This document shows, one piece after another, positions 1-9,447 of a stretch of DNA of 39,165 bases (position 1 is the first letter of the stretch; the number at the start of each line of letters is the position of its first letter). The DNA is from Eshraghiella sp964576255. GTDB lineage: Bacteria > Bacillota > Clostridia > Lachnospirales > Lachnospiraceae. The stretch is taken from positions 1 to 39,165 of the forward strand of contig CAZNUK010000014.1 in assembly GCA_964576255.1 (NCBI GenBank), written 5' to 3'. Position numbers and translations under genes: made by a program. The notes beneath the pieces were generated by a model. It was given only the letters and a program-made list of their open reading frames with translations. It did no database searches and was not told where the DNA came from.

Positions 1-44
1 TGAGCTAGCTCACGCTGTCTGCTATTTCCGCTTTCTGCTTGGAC

Positions 45-1304
45 TCAATGCTCCAACATATTTTCAATAAAAATCCCATAACCCTTAGTCGGATCACTCA
101 CCAAAACGTGCGTCACCGCACCTACAATTCGCCCATTTTGGAGAATTGGCGAGCCACTCATTCCCTGCACTATTCCATTTGTCAGGTCTAATAATGTGTC
201 GTCCACAACCTCAAACTCAATCCCTTTGTTCATGCCTGAATCCGAATAACTTAGTTCTGTTATTTTAATCTCATAATCCTGTATTTCGTCTCCTACAAAG
301 GTCCTAATGACTGCACTACCTTTTTGAACATCCTGCTTGTATGCCACATCCACATATACTTCATCTACATAAGCATATATCTGTTCGTCTACAGTGCCAT
401 AAATTCCTATAGTTTCATTATCGCTTATTTGTCCCAGATATGAAGTCTCTCCGTAATTAATTGAACCAATAATTTCACCCGGTGCACCTTCGGCCCCTTT
501 TATTATCGACCATATTCTAGCTGTGTAGAGACTTCCTTCGGCTATCTCAACGATTTGACCAGTATCCCCGTCACTTATGGCATGTCCCAAAGTGCCAAAA
601 GCGCCCTCTTCGTCAATATAGGTCAATGTTCCAAGCCCTTGGCAGTCATCTCTTACCCAAACTCCTAATTTGTACACACCGGATTTATCCTTAGTGGGCT
701 TAATTTTAACAGTTTCAATTTCACCATTTCTTCTTATATCAACTTTAAGATAGTCTCCATTATAATTTGCAACGAGCTTAATAAGGGTTTCTTTGGAATC
801 CACCTTATAATCATCAACTGCAATAATGTAATCCCCCTTCATTAACACACCCCTTGAAGGCGATAAAATTTCACCATTGGAATTAACAACCTCTCCCAAA
901 TCCACCACTAGCACTCCATCTGTTTCAATGTATATTCCAACAGGAATTCCACCGGCAACAACAGCCTCTTCTTCTTTAACTTCAACCTTAACATTTTTGA
1001 TGTCAAAAACGCCAAACAGCTTCACTTCAATATTGTATTCAGCAGTTCCCCCCGAATTAATTGTCAAAGGGCTGGATAAATCCAGTGCCGTTTCCATTAT
1101 TTTACCTTCTTTGTCGTGTAAACTTGCTGTACCAACAAAAGGCAGATTGAAATCAATCGTACCATCTGAATATTCGCTTAATATAATGCTTTCCGGTATG
1201 GCATCCTTAACGTACTTAACATACCAGCCCACAGCTATACCCAGAACTGCTACTAAAATAGCTACAAGAATTATTTTATATCTCAATACCATTTTTCTGT
1301 TCAA
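45..1304 (-). CDS. spoIVB: SpoIVB, S55-family sporulation signalling serine protease
   Basis: SpoIVB is secreted from the forespore and triggers pro-sigma-K processing in the mother cell. Visible parts: an N-terminal membrane anchor (residues 9-28), a PDZ-like region (about 120-200), and a C-terminal peptidase domain with the conserved GTLGHAI (His at 241) and GMSGSP (Ser near 385). Those two match the catalytic His and Ser of the family. The length of 419 residues is normal. The start is TTG at 1304: GGAGG at 1311-1315 lies 7 nt upstream, whereas the next ATG at 1292 would be 19 nt away. It follows recN; in Bacillus and Clostridia spo0A comes next, which would be off the left edge. A hairpin with a U-tract touches the Shine-Dalgarno (see findings). 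Confidence 0.96.
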   Translation of the reverse strand: MNRKMVLRYKIILVAILVAVLGIAVGWYVKYVKDAIPESIILSEYSDGTIDFNLPFVGTASLHDKEGKIMETALDLSSPLTINSGGTAEYNIEVKLFGVFDIKNVKVEVKEEEAVVAGGIPVGIYIETDGVLVVDLGEVVNSNGEILSPSRGVLMKGDYIIAVDDYKVDSKETLIKLVANYNGDYLKVDIRRNGEIETVKIKPTKDKSGVYKLGVWVRDDCQGLGTLTYIDEEGAFGTLGHAISDGDTGQIVEIAEGSLYTARIWSIIKGAEGAPGEIIGSINYGETSYLGQISDNETIGIYGTVDEQIYAYVDEVYVDVAYKQDVQKGSAVIRTFVGDEIQDYEIKITELSYSDSGMNKGIEFEVVDDTLLDLTNGIVQGMSGSPILQNGRIVGAVTHVLVSDPTKGYGIFIENMLEH

Positions 1305-1314
1305 AACACCACCT

Positions 1315-1346
1315 CCAAAAAAAGAACAGGTTTATCACCTGTTCTT
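1315..1346 (-). terminator. Intrinsic terminator-like hairpin between recN and spoIVB
   Basis: A perfect 10-bp stem (arms 1322-1331 and 1337-1346, 5-nt loop) is followed on the minus strand by seven U residues (1321-1315). It would end recN transcription. The spoIVB ribosome-binding site begins at the very end of the U-tract. Confidence 0.8.
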
Positions 1347-1389
1347 ATTATGCAATATTAATTCAATTTAACTCTGTAAGAATTATGCA

Positions 1390-3066
1390 TTACTTGGCTT
1401 TGGAGGCCATTTCCTTCATTTGCCTTGCATTCTGTCTAACAATGTCTGTAATTTCAGTACCGCCAAGCATTCTTGCCAACTCTTCAATCATTTCATTCTC
1501 ACCAAGAGGTTCAATATCTGTTTTGGTAAAACCATCCACAATTTCTTTGTGAATCAGAAAATGACTATCTGCCATGGCCGCAATCTGAGGAAGATGTGTA
1601 ATACATATTATCTGATGATTACGAGAAATTGTAGCCATTTTTTCAGAAACCTTCTGCGCAGTTCTTCCACTAATTCCGGTGTCAATTTCATCAAAAATTA
1701 AAGTATCAATATCATCCTTGCCTGCAAGAACTGATTTAATTCCTAACATAATTCTGGACATTTCACCACCGGATGCAATTTTAGCTAAAGGTTTGACACT
1801 TTCTCCCGGATTAACGGAAATCATAAATTCAACTTCATCATAACCATTTTTAGTTACGTTAAGCTCTGAAGACACTTGAATTTCAAAAGCAACCTGTTCA
1901 AAATTCAAATCAAGAAGCGCCTGCTTAATTTCCGTCTGCAAGGCTTTAGCAGCCTTCTTTCTGATACAGGAAATTTCCTGACACATCATATTTACTGCGG
2001 CTTCCGATTTAACCAGATTTTCTTTTAATATTGAAAGTTTATGTTCATAATCATTAAAATATTCCAGTTTTTTAACGGATTTATCGTAATAAATAAGAAT
2101 ATCCTCAATGGTATTTCCGTATTTTGCTTTTAATCCATTAATTAGATTAAGACGATTTTCAGTTTCAATGTACACTTTATCATCAAAATCCATTTCGCTG
2201 ATATAATTTTTAAGTTCATAATTAAAATCACTAATTTGATTATCAATTAAGGACAACTGACTAAGCAGCGAGCTTAATCCTTCATCAAATTGTGCTACCT
2301 GATTAATTGCCAGATAAGCCCTTCCAACCATATCCGAAGCATTATGCTCAAGTCCGCCTGCCATAAGGCTGTTAACCAAATTAAGCTCCTCCATTATTTT
2401 TTTGGAGTTAATGATTTTACGGTACAAGTTTTCTAATTCTTCATCCTCTCCCAGCTTAAGATTAGCATTCTCAATTTCATTAATCTCATACAGGAGAAAA
2501 TCTTTTTCCCTATTTCTTTCTTCAATAGAAATATCTTTTTCTGAAAACTGTTTTTTGAGCATCTGGTAATTAGAAAACTCATCAACAAGTCTTGTTTTGA
2601 CCATAGAAATCTCATCTTTGGCGTATTTATCCAGAATTTCAAGATGATTTTTCTTGTATAAAAGTGATTGATGGTCATGCTGACCATGAATATCAATCAG
2701 AAGCTCTGTAATTTTACGAACTCCAGAGGCAGTCATAGTCTCTCCATTAACCTTAATTACACTCTTTCCCGGTAAAATACGTCTGGAAATAGTAACAACA
2801 CCATCCTCAGGATAAATATCCATTTCCTGTAACAAGCTCACCTTCTCCGGACTATCCACCGAAAAAGCCAGCTCCACAAGTGCACTGTCGCCATAACGTC
2901 CAATAACATCACCAGCTGCCTTGCCACCTAATGCAAGATTAACTGAGCCAAGAAGAATGGATTTACCCGCACCAGTTTCACCGGTAAGAATATTCATTCC
3001 CTTTCCAAATTCAATTTCTGTTTCTTCGATTAACGCAAGATTTTTAACATGTAAATTCAGTAACAT
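1390..3066 (-). CDS. recN: RecN, SMC-like DNA repair ATPase
   Basis: RecN is an SMC-family ATPase recruited early to double-strand breaks. Its 558 residues match the family length. The N-terminal Walker A is GETGAGKS (about residue 30). A long coiled-coil-prone middle (about 150-390) precedes the C-terminal signature ASGGEMSR and the Walker B/D-loop TLIFDEIDTGISG. The ATG at 3066 has AAAGGA upstream. It lies 44 bp downstream of argR, the conserved argR-recN order, and a terminator follows it. Confidence 0.97.
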   Translation of the reverse strand: MLLNLHVKNLALIEETEIEFGKGMNILTGETGAGKSILLGSVNLALGGKAAGDVIGRYGDSALVELAFSVDSPEKVSLLQEMDIYPEDGVVTISRRILPGKSVIKVNGETMTASGVRKITELLIDIHGQHDHQSLLYKKNHLEILDKYAKDEISMVKTRLVDEFSNYQMLKKQFSEKDISIEERNREKDFLLYEINEIENANLKLGEDEELENLYRKIINSKKIMEELNLVNSLMAGGLEHNASDMVGRAYLAINQVAQFDEGLSSLLSQLSLIDNQISDFNYELKNYISEMDFDDKVYIETENRLNLINGLKAKYGNTIEDILIYYDKSVKKLEYFNDYEHKLSILKENLVKSEAAVNMMCQEISCIRKKAAKALQTEIKQALLDLNFEQVAFEIQVSSELNVTKNGYDEVEFMISVNPGESVKPLAKIASGGEMSRIMLGIKSVLAGKDDIDTLIFDEIDTGISGRTAQKVSEKMATISRNHQIICITHLPQIAAMADSHFLIHKEIVDGFTKTDIEPLGENEMIEELARMLGGTEITDIVRQNARQMKEMASKAK

Positions 3067-3110
3067 TTTCTTATCCTTTCCGCAGAAAGATCAAATTCCC
3101 CCAAATGTGT

Positions 3111-3557
3111 TTATGACACTCTTTTACGGATTCTCTCCATTAAAATCTTGGTGTCATCCACAGTTCGAACTGCACACATAATTGTGTCGTCCCCCGCAAT
3201 GGTTCCTACTATTTCATTCCATTCCATAGCATCCAGCGCTGCCGCAACTGCCATTGCCATTCCTGAAACAGTCTTGATTACAAGAATATTTTGTGCCATA
3301 TCCATTGAAACATAACCGTCTCTTAGAATTCTGTTGTATTTTTCCTGTAAAACAGGTTCCCCCTTAGAAATCGCCACATATTTTTGCTTACTTCCGGAAT
3401 TAACCTTGGTAAGTTTAAGCTCTCTGATGTCCCTGGATACTGTAGCCTGAGTCACATTATAACCCTCTCTGTTGAGAAAATCTGCAAGCTCCTCCTGAGT
3501 CTCTATATCGTATTTATTAATTATTTCAATAATTTTGCTATGTCTTTCAACCTTCAC
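3111..3557 (-). CDS. argR: ArgR/AhrC arginine repressor
   Basis: This is the hexameric arginine-responsive repressor of arginine biosynthesis and activator of catabolism. At 148 residues it is family length. The N-terminal winged helix contains the recognition segment TQATVSRDIRELKL (about 35-50). The C-terminal oligomerisation and arginine-binding domain contains GTIAGDDTIMCAVR (about 117-130), where the paired Asp residues contact arginine. The start codon is GTG at 3557, supported by GGGAGG 8 nt upstream. It sits 17 bp after nadK in the same orientation. Regulator function is family knowledge; its targets are not visible here. Confidence 0.96.
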   Translation of the reverse strand: MKVERHSKIIEIINKYDIETQEELADFLNREGYNVTQATVSRDIRELKLTKVNSGSKQKYVAISKGEPVLQEKYNRILRDGYVSMDMAQNILVIKTVSGMAMAVAAALDAMEWNEIVGTIAGDDTIMCAVRTVDDTKILMERIRKRVS

Positions 3558-3574
3558 TTAAGAGCCTCCCAAGC

Positions 3575-4429
3575 TTAAGATAATTTATTACGAAGAATCT
3601 GAAGGAAATTGTATTTTTCAGTTCTTACAAAGGTAGCCTTACGGTCGGAGCTTTGAATAAAAATTTGGTCCCCTTCCTCCAGTTCAAAATAATTGTCACC
3701 ATCAAAAGTCACAACTCTCTTTTCATCAGCAAAGTCACTTTCCTTAAGCCTGATTTCAAGCACATCTTCACTGCCAAAAATAACACTGCTTTTGTTAAGC
3801 ATATGAGGACAAATCGGAGTCATAACAATAGATTCCGTTCCCGGTCTTACAATTGGACCTCCCGCTGACAAATTATAAGCTGTTGAGCCGGTTGGGGTTG
3901 ACACTATAAGTCCATCCGCTCTGTAACTAATAAGAAATTCATTATTAACAAAAATGTCAAAATGAATAATTCTTAAAGGTCCAACACGGTTAAGAACAAT
4001 ATCATTAAGAGCAACACCCTTAAAAACTTCAACGCCGCCTCTGATAACTGTACCGCTAAGAAGCATTCTTTTGTCTAAAAAATATTTATCTTCAATAAGA
4101 TTATCAATTGCAGGATACACCTGGGACATATCAATCTCAGTTAAAAAACCAATATTACCAATATTAATTCCAAATACAGGAACCTCTCCATCTGCCAAAT
4201 CTCTTGCAGCCTGAATTAATGTTCCATCTCCTCCAAGCACCAATACACATTCTGTTCCCACAGGGATTTTGTTAATATCTGCACTATTATATGTACCTGA
4301 ATTCTTGGTAAAATCATATTCCTGATATTGACATTCACAGCCCTTTGCCCTGATATACTCGCAAATCTCACAAGTATGACAGAAACCTGCATCCTTGTCC
4401 TTATTTGTTACAATGTAAAATTTATTCAT
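3575..4429 (-). CDS. nadK: NAD kinase
   Basis: The enzyme phosphorylates NAD to NADP using ATP. The family motifs are present: GGDGTLI (about residue 70), NIGNIGFLTE, and the substrate-binding stretch TPTGSTAYNLSAGGPIV. I place the start at the ATG at 4429, giving 284 residues, because AAGGAG lies 7 nt upstream. An upstream TTG at 4468 would overlap tlyA and lacks support. An unusual feature is a cysteine cluster near the N-terminus (C17, C20, C23, C31, C33 from this start), before the nucleotide-binding core. It lies 10 bp after tlyA, so the two are probably cotranscribed. Confidence 0.95.
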   Translation of the reverse strand: MNKFYIVTNKDKDAGFCHTCEICEYIRAKGCECQYQEYDFTKNSGTYNSADINKIPVGTECVLVLGGDGTLIQAARDLADGEVPVFGINIGNIGFLTEIDMSQVYPAIDNLIEDKYFLDKRMLLSGTVIRGGVEVFKGVALNDIVLNRVGPLRIIHFDIFVNNEFLISYRADGLIVSTPTGSTAYNLSAGGPIVRPGTESIVMTPICPHMLNKSSVIFGSEDVLEIRLKESDFADEKRVVTFDGDNYFELEEGDQIFIQSSDRKATFVRTEKYNFLQILRNKLS

Positions 4430-4439
4430 ATTAAGCTCC

Positions 4440-5243
4440 TTAAAGCACTGCGTGACTTTCCTTAACAACAGCTTTAATATCTATATTTTCCGCCATATCA
4501 CCTTGTTCCTTGTCAGTTTTAACAAGACAGGCAAGGTATTCGATATTTCCCTCCGGACCTTTAATTGGAGAATAATCTAATCCTTCCACATCCATTCCAA
4601 TGGAAAGAGCAAAATTAAGAACCAGATTAATAACCTCTTCGTGTACTAATATATCTCTTACTACGCCTTTTTTGCCCACCTTTTCTCTGCCGGCTTCAAA
4701 CTGTGGCTTGATTAAACACACGATTTTACCACCTGTTTTTAAAAGATTTTTAACAGGCACAAGTACTTTTGTAAGGGATATAAAGGATACGTCAATACTT
4801 GCAAAATCCAATACATCATCAATATGCTCCGGCAGGACATAACGAATGTTGGTTTTTTCCATTACAACAACTCTCTCGTCTTGTCGAAGCTTCCATGCAA
4901 GCTGACCATGTCCCACATCAACTGAATACACCTTAACCGCACCATTCATAAGCATACAATCAGTAAAACCTCCGGTTGATGAACCAACATCCATACACAC
5001 TGTATCAGTTAAATCCACAGGAAATACCTCCATGGCTTTTTCAAGTTTTAAACCTCCACGGCTAACATACTTAAGAGTACTTCCTCGTAATTCTATATTG
5101 CTTGTAACGTCAAACATAGAGCCTGCTTTATCTTCCTTCTGACCATCCACATAGACAATTCCTGCCATAATAACTGCTTTGGCCTTTTCTCTGGAATCTG
5201 CAAGTCTTCGTTCAACCAATAACACATCCAGTCGTTCCTTCAT
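4440..5243 (-). CDS. tlyA: TlyA/YqxC-family rRNA 2'-O-methyltransferase
   Basis: The protein has an N-terminal S4 RNA-binding domain (residues 1-60, starting MKERLDVLLVERRLADSREK). A Rossmann methyltransferase of the FtsJ type follows, with SAM motif DVGSSTGGFTDC (about 85-96) and the later DVSFISLTK and KPQFEAGR motifs. Family members ribose-methylate 16S and 23S rRNA and can carry haemolysin-like labels. The length of 267 residues is typical. Its ATG overlaps the dxs stop by one base (TAATG), which suggests translational coupling. Confidence 0.93.
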   Translation of the reverse strand: MKERLDVLLVERRLADSREKAKAVIMAGIVYVDGQKEDKAGSMFDVTSNIELRGSTLKYVSRGGLKLEKAMEVFPVDLTDTVCMDVGSSTGGFTDCMLMNGAVKVYSVDVGHGQLAWKLRQDERVVVMEKTNIRYVLPEHIDDVLDFASIDVSFISLTKVLVPVKNLLKTGGKIVCLIKPQFEAGREKVGKKGVVRDILVHEEVINLVLNFALSIGMDVEGLDYSPIKGPEGNIEYLACLVKTDKEQGDMAENIDIKAVVKESHAVL

Positions 5244-7102
5244 TATTGCATCCTTCTTATAATATCCTCTAAAATCTCTTCTGCATTAAGTCCATATAAA
5301 TCCCTAAGTTCTCCTGCTTCACCATGCTCAATAAAAGCATCCGGAAGGGCTCTATTTAACACTTTTATATCTAAAGCACTATCATTAACGAATTTAAGCA
5401 CATTCATACCATATCCACCGTTAGCAACATTTTCTTCTATTGTTACTATCAAACGGTGATTTCCTGCCAATTCTTCAATTAACTCCTCATCAATTGGTTT
5501 TACAAATCTGGCATTAACAATTGTTGGATTATAACCTCTGGAAATAAGCTCCTCCGTAAGCACAGCCGCCAAATCAACCATAGCACCCACAGCAAGAATG
5601 GCAATATCCTTACCCCTGGTAATAATTTCACTTTTCCCATATTCAATAGGAGCCAGATTATCTCTGTACACCTCCGAAGCTTTTCCCTTCGGAAATCTGA
5701 TTGCAAGGGGCGCATCAAAATCCACTGAATAATCAATCATGGCTTTTAATTCAAATCTGTTTTTCGGTGCCATAATCGTCATATTCGGTATAATATTCAT
5801 ATAAGACAAATCAAAAATTCCCTGATGTGTAACTCCGTCAGCACCTACAATTCCAGCCCTTTCAATGATAAACCTTACCGGTAGATTCTGAATACATACA
5901 TCATGAAGAATCTGGTCAAAGCTTCTCTGCAAAAAAGAAGAATATACTGCAAAATAAGGTTTGTAGCCACAAGCAGCAAGTCCTGCCGCAAAGGTTACTG
6001 CATGCTCTTCTGCAATTCCTACGTCAAAAAATCTGTTAGGGAATAATTTTTCAAAACGCTTTAGTCCACAGCCTTCGCTCATTGCCGCTGTAATTGCAAC
6101 GATTTTCTTATCTGCCTTGGCATTACGGACAATATGTGTTGAAAACACATCTGAATATGTTCTGATTTTCTCCGTATTATATTCAATTCCGGTTTCAGGA
6201 TTAAAAGGCATAATACCATGATAATATGACGGTCTTTTTTCCGCATGATAATAACCCTTACCCTTCTTAGTATGAACATGGATAAGCACTGCATGATTAA
6301 CTCTTTTTGCCATATTAATCATCTTAACCAATTTCTTAACATCGTGTCCATCAACAGGTCCAAGGTAAGTAATTCCCATATCCTCAAACATCATTCCCGG
6401 TACAAAAATCTGTTTAATGGAGCTTTTTGTCTTATGAATTTTACCAATTAATTCATCACCATAATCAGGAATATGCGAAAGGGTATTTTTAACCTTATAT
6501 TTAAGATTATTGTATTTTTCACCTGTACGAACACTGGTGAGCATTTTAGAAACGCCTCCAACATTTTGGGAAATAGACATTTCATTATCATTAAGAATGA
6601 TAATCATATTTCCCTTAATAGTGGAAGCATTATTAAGGGCTTCAAATGCCATACCTCCGGTTAAAGCCCCATCACCAATGACTGCCACAATATTATTATC
6701 CCCGTCGGAAAGTTCTCTGGCTCTTACCATACCAAGAGCCGCAGATAATGACGTGGTTGCGTGTCCCATTCCAAATGCATCACATTCATTTTCTGAAATG
6801 CTTGGAAATCCGCTAATTCCATTATGAAGTCTTAAAGTGGAAAACTCTTCTCTTCTGCCCGTTAAAATCTTATGAGCGTACGCCTGATGTCCCACATCCC
6901 ACAAAATTTTGTCCTTTGGAAGATTCATACACAAATGAAGTGCCATTGTAAGTTCAACGACTCCCAGAGCAGAAGACAGATGTCCACCATTATTGCTGAC
7001 ATTGTCTATGATGCATTTTCTGATTTCCTCTGCCAGTAAATCATAATCTTCCGGCATTATATTTTTAATATCATTAGGTTTGTTAATAAAATCAAGTAAC
7101 AT
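5243..7102 (-). CDS. dxs: 1-deoxy-D-xylulose-5-phosphate synthase
   Basis: This is the first enzyme of the MEP isoprenoid pathway; it condenses pyruvate and glyceraldehyde 3-phosphate with thiamine diphosphate. The length of 619 residues is normal. Visible motifs are the substrate-site region DVGHQAYAHKILTGR (about 68-82), the ThDP motif starting GDGALTGGMAFEALNNA and continuing to a later Asn-Asp-Asn, and the transketolase-type pyrimidine domain with TFAAGLAACG and THQGIFDLS. It lies just after ispA (17 bp), so two isoprenoid steps sit together. A GGGG-containing ribosome-binding site precedes the ATG. Confidence 0.97.
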   Translation of the reverse strand: MLLDFINKPNDIKNIMPEDYDLLAEEIRKCIIDNVSNNGGHLSSALGVVELTMALHLCMNLPKDKILWDVGHQAYAHKILTGRREEFSTLRLHNGISGFPSISENECDAFGMGHATTSLSAALGMVRARELSDGDNNIVAVIGDGALTGGMAFEALNNASTIKGNMIIILNDNEMSISQNVGGVSKMLTSVRTGEKYNNLKYKVKNTLSHIPDYGDELIGKIHKTKSSIKQIFVPGMMFEDMGITYLGPVDGHDVKKLVKMINMAKRVNHAVLIHVHTKKGKGYYHAEKRPSYYHGIMPFNPETGIEYNTEKIRTYSDVFSTHIVRNAKADKKIVAITAAMSEGCGLKRFEKLFPNRFFDVGIAEEHAVTFAAGLAACGYKPYFAVYSSFLQRSFDQILHDVCIQNLPVRFIIERAGIVGADGVTHQGIFDLSYMNIIPNMTIMAPKNRFELKAMIDYSVDFDAPLAIRFPKGKASEVYRDNLAPIEYGKSEIITRGKDIAILAVGAMVDLAAVLTEELISRGYNPTIVNARFVKPIDEELIEELAGNHRLIVTIEENVANGGYGMNVLKFVNDSALDIKVLNRALPDAFIEHGEAGELRDLYGLNAEEILEDIIRRMQ

Positions 7103-7119
7103 CTCTTACCCCTGCAAAA

Positions 7120-8016
7120 CTATATATTTCTCAATGTTAAATATCTAAAGAGCTCTCTAAGGAATGCTCGTTCCTCTTCTCGGCTTCCTATTGTCTCCAA
7201 TATATCAATGGCTTTTAAGGTATAATCCTCCACATCCTGTTGAGCCTTTTTCAGACCATGAATGGACAGATATGTTTTTTTGTTATTACGGTCATCACTG
7301 TGAATCGGTTTGCCAAAAACCTGCTGGTCACCGTATTCATCCAGAATATCATCTCTAATCTGAAAAGCCATACCTATAAGACCACCTATTGTTCTAAGCT
7401 TCTCAATGTCTTCAGCCGTTGCTCCTGCCAGAGCACCACCTATCATCATAGAACCCTCTATGAGTGCTCCTGTTTTATTCTCATAAATGTAATACATCAG
7501 CTCATCGGAAATCTCACAGCCTGTGTTAATAACATCCGACGATTGCCCTCCAAACATTCCGTTAAGTCCCGTTTTATCTCCAAAAATTCTTAATGCAATT
7601 AGCACATTTTCAGTGTTATAGTTAGAATCAAAAGCCTGTATTGCAGTTTCATATGCCATATGCAAAAGGCCGTCCCCCGCAAGGATTCCCTTTGCTTCGC
7701 CATATTTAATATGGCAGGTTGGCATACCACGGCGCATATCATCATTATCCAGTGCCGGTAAATCATCATGCACCAGAGAATAAGTGTGGAGCATCTCCAT
7801 AGCAGCCATAAATGCCTCATCTCCACCACATTTTCCATTAAAAAGCTTATACACGCTATTAATTAACACCGGTCTTAGCCTTTTACCACCGGCTCTGAGA
7901 CTATAGCTCATAGCCTCAATAATTTCTTTGTTAAACTGTCTGCCCTGTGGAATATATTTATCTAATACAGACTCCGCATAGGCACTTCTCATACTGAGTT
8001 CCTGCGAAAAATCCAT
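7120..8016 (-). CDS. ispA: Farnesyl/geranyl diphosphate synthase (IspA type)
   Basis: This trans-isoprenyl diphosphate synthase has both aspartate-rich motifs: DDLPALDNDDMRRG (first, about residue 84) and FQIRDDILD (second, about 220). The length of 298 residues fits bacterial farnesyl diphosphate synthases, which supply C15 chains for undecaprenyl phosphate and quinones. Its ATG overlaps the xseB stop as TAATG, and dxs follows, as in Bacillus and Clostridia. Exact chain-length specificity cannot be read from sequence alone. Confidence 0.94.
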   Translation of the reverse strand: MDFSQELSMRSAYAESVLDKYIPQGRQFNKEIIEAMSYSLRAGGKRLRPVLINSVYKLFNGKCGGDEAFMAAMEMLHTYSLVHDDLPALDNDDMRRGMPTCHIKYGEAKGILAGDGLLHMAYETAIQAFDSNYNTENVLIALRIFGDKTGLNGMFGGQSSDVINTGCEISDELMYYIYENKTGALIEGSMMIGGALAGATAEDIEKLRTIGGLIGMAFQIRDDILDEYGDQQVFGKPIHSDDRNNKKTYLSIHGLKKAQQDVEDYTLKAIDILETIGSREEERAFLRELFRYLTLRNI

Positions 8017-8204
8017 TATTCCACGCCTTCCCCGCCTTGTAATACAATAATCTGCTTCTGAACCTTATCAAGAGAAGCATTACAATCCTTTACAATTCCT
8101 ACGCCCTCTTCGTAAGCCTTAAAAGCATCCTCTAAGGAGGTATCCTTATCTTCTAATTTATTAATAATTATATCCAGTTTTTCAAAAGCTTCTTCAATCT
8201 TCAT
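8016..8204 (-). CDS. xseB: Exonuclease VII small subunit
   Basis: A 62-residue protein with the family core FEKLDIIINKLEDKDTSLED followed by AFKAYEEGVGIVKDCN, a two-helix XseB fold. I use the ATG at 8204, preceded by GGGAGA; the longer open frame lies inside xseA and is not supported. It overlaps the xseA end by 11 nt and couples to ispA. XseB assembles with XseA into the exonuclease that degrades single-stranded DNA from both ends. Confidence 0.93.
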   Translation of the reverse strand: MKIEEAFEKLDIIINKLEDKDTSLEDAFKAYEEGVGIVKDCNASLDKVQKQIIVLQGGEGVE

Positions 8205-9417
8205 AAACTTTCTCCCTGTTAATTTCCTTAATATAATCAACTGTGGTATCAACCACACCATCCTTCATATGGATAATAAGCTTGCTTCCCACATCTAATT
8301 CGCCGACGGAAGTAACGGTCTTTTTTGCCTCATCACAGACATATGAATATCCTGATGAAAGCTTCAAAAGCGGGGATAAAGCACTAATTCTTGAACAATA
8401 CACAGAAAGACGATTACTTATATCCTTTATTCGTTCCATAATACTTCTGTCAAGAGCATCCCTATAATCCGAAAGTCTCCTGTAATGCTCGTTAAGAACG
8501 TTTTCCGGAGAAAGATATTTTAATCTAACTTCCACCGCCTTAAGCTGACTCCGTAATTCTGCAAGTCTGTTATTTATAAGAACTTCTGTAAGTTTTTCTT
8601 TTTCTCTTAATTTATTAAGGAGCTGTGACATATCACACACTGCAAGCTCTGCCGCTGCTGACGGTGTGGGGGCTCTAAGATCAGATACAAAATCTGCAAT
8701 GGTAAAATCTGTCTCATGACCCACTGCAGAAATAATTGGCGTATTACAATTAAAAATTGCTCTGGCAACCTCTTCCTCGTTAAACGCCCACAAATCTTCT
8801 ATTGAACCGCCTCCGCGACCTACAATAATCACATCCACACCATAGTTATCCAGTGCATTAATACCCTTACATATGCTTGCTACGGCTCCATCTCCCTGCA
8901 CAAGTGCAGGATACAGAACAATCTGTATGTATGGATTACGTCTTGTTGATACATTAATTATATCCTGAAGTGCAGCTCCTGACTGTGCAGTTACAACTCC
9001 AAGTGTCTTAACAACCTGTGGAATGGGCTTTTTGTACATTGCATCAAACATACCCATTTCTTCAAGCTCTTTTTTTAATTTAAGAAATAATTCATATCTG
9101 GCACCCTGACCGGCTTCTACAATTTCTGTCGCATAAAGCTGGTATTTGCCATCTCTTTCATATACGGAAACTCTTCCCCCAGCCACTACCAGAAGCCCGT
9201 CTTTAAGAGTAAAATTAAGCCCTCTTCTGTTCCCTGCAAACATAACAGCGGACAAAGCACCATCCCCATCCTTCAGGGTAAAATATATATGACCTGACGG
9301 ATGGTATTTGCAGTTACTAACCTCGCCCTGAACCCTGATTTTGTTAAGTAAATAATCAGACTGGAACATATTTTTAACATATTGATTGACCTGTGAAACA
9401 GAATAAATATTTGACAT
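8194..9417 (-). CDS. xseA: Exonuclease VII large subunit
   Basis: The 407-residue protein has an N-terminal OB-fold (about 1-100, including GHIYFTLKDGDGALSAVMF). The catalytic domain contains GRGGGSIEDLWAFNEE (about 190-205) and SAVGHETDFTIADFVSDLRA followed by PTPSAAAEL. A coiled-coil segment (about 270-350) is where XseB docks in the family. The ATG at 9417 is preceded by GGGG. It follows nusB by 30 bp. Confidence 0.96.
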   Translation of the reverse strand: MSNIYSVSQVNQYVKNMFQSDYLLNKIRVQGEVSNCKYHPSGHIYFTLKDGDGALSAVMFAGNRRGLNFTLKDGLLVVAGGRVSVYERDGKYQLYATEIVEAGQGARYELFLKLKKELEEMGMFDAMYKKPIPQVVKTLGVVTAQSGAALQDIINVSTRRNPYIQIVLYPALVQGDGAVASICKGINALDNYGVDVIIVGRGGGSIEDLWAFNEEEVARAIFNCNTPIISAVGHETDFTIADFVSDLRAPTPSAAAELAVCDMSQLLNKLREKEKLTEVLINNRLAELRSQLKAVEVRLKYLSPENVLNEHYRRLSDYRDALDRSIMERIKDISNRLSVYCSRISALSPLLKLSSGYSYVCDEAKKTVTSVGELDVGSKLIIHMKDGVVDTTVDYIKEINREKVYED

Positions 9418-9447
9418 AATATCCCCAACTACCGTAAGTACAATTAT

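Noticed and set aside
1..12. Perfect palindrome TGAGCTAGCTCA at the window edge
   Set aside because: It might be a site downstream of spoIVB or an artefact of a contig end. With no flanking sequence I cannot tell.
877..1371. Plus-strand frames opposite spoIVB, recN, dxs and the BIG2 gene
   Set aside because: These open frames lie antisense to strongly supported genes, lack ribosome-binding sites and encode no recognisable motif.
1347..1389. A sigma-G or sigma-F promoter for spoIVB
   Set aside because: CATAATA occurs near 1347-1353 on the minus strand, but I found no suitable -35 at the right distance, so I did not annotate a promoter.
4430..4468. Longer NAD kinase from a TTG at 4468
   Set aside because: It overlaps tlyA and lacks a ribosome-binding site, while the ATG at 4429 has a well-spaced AAGGAG.
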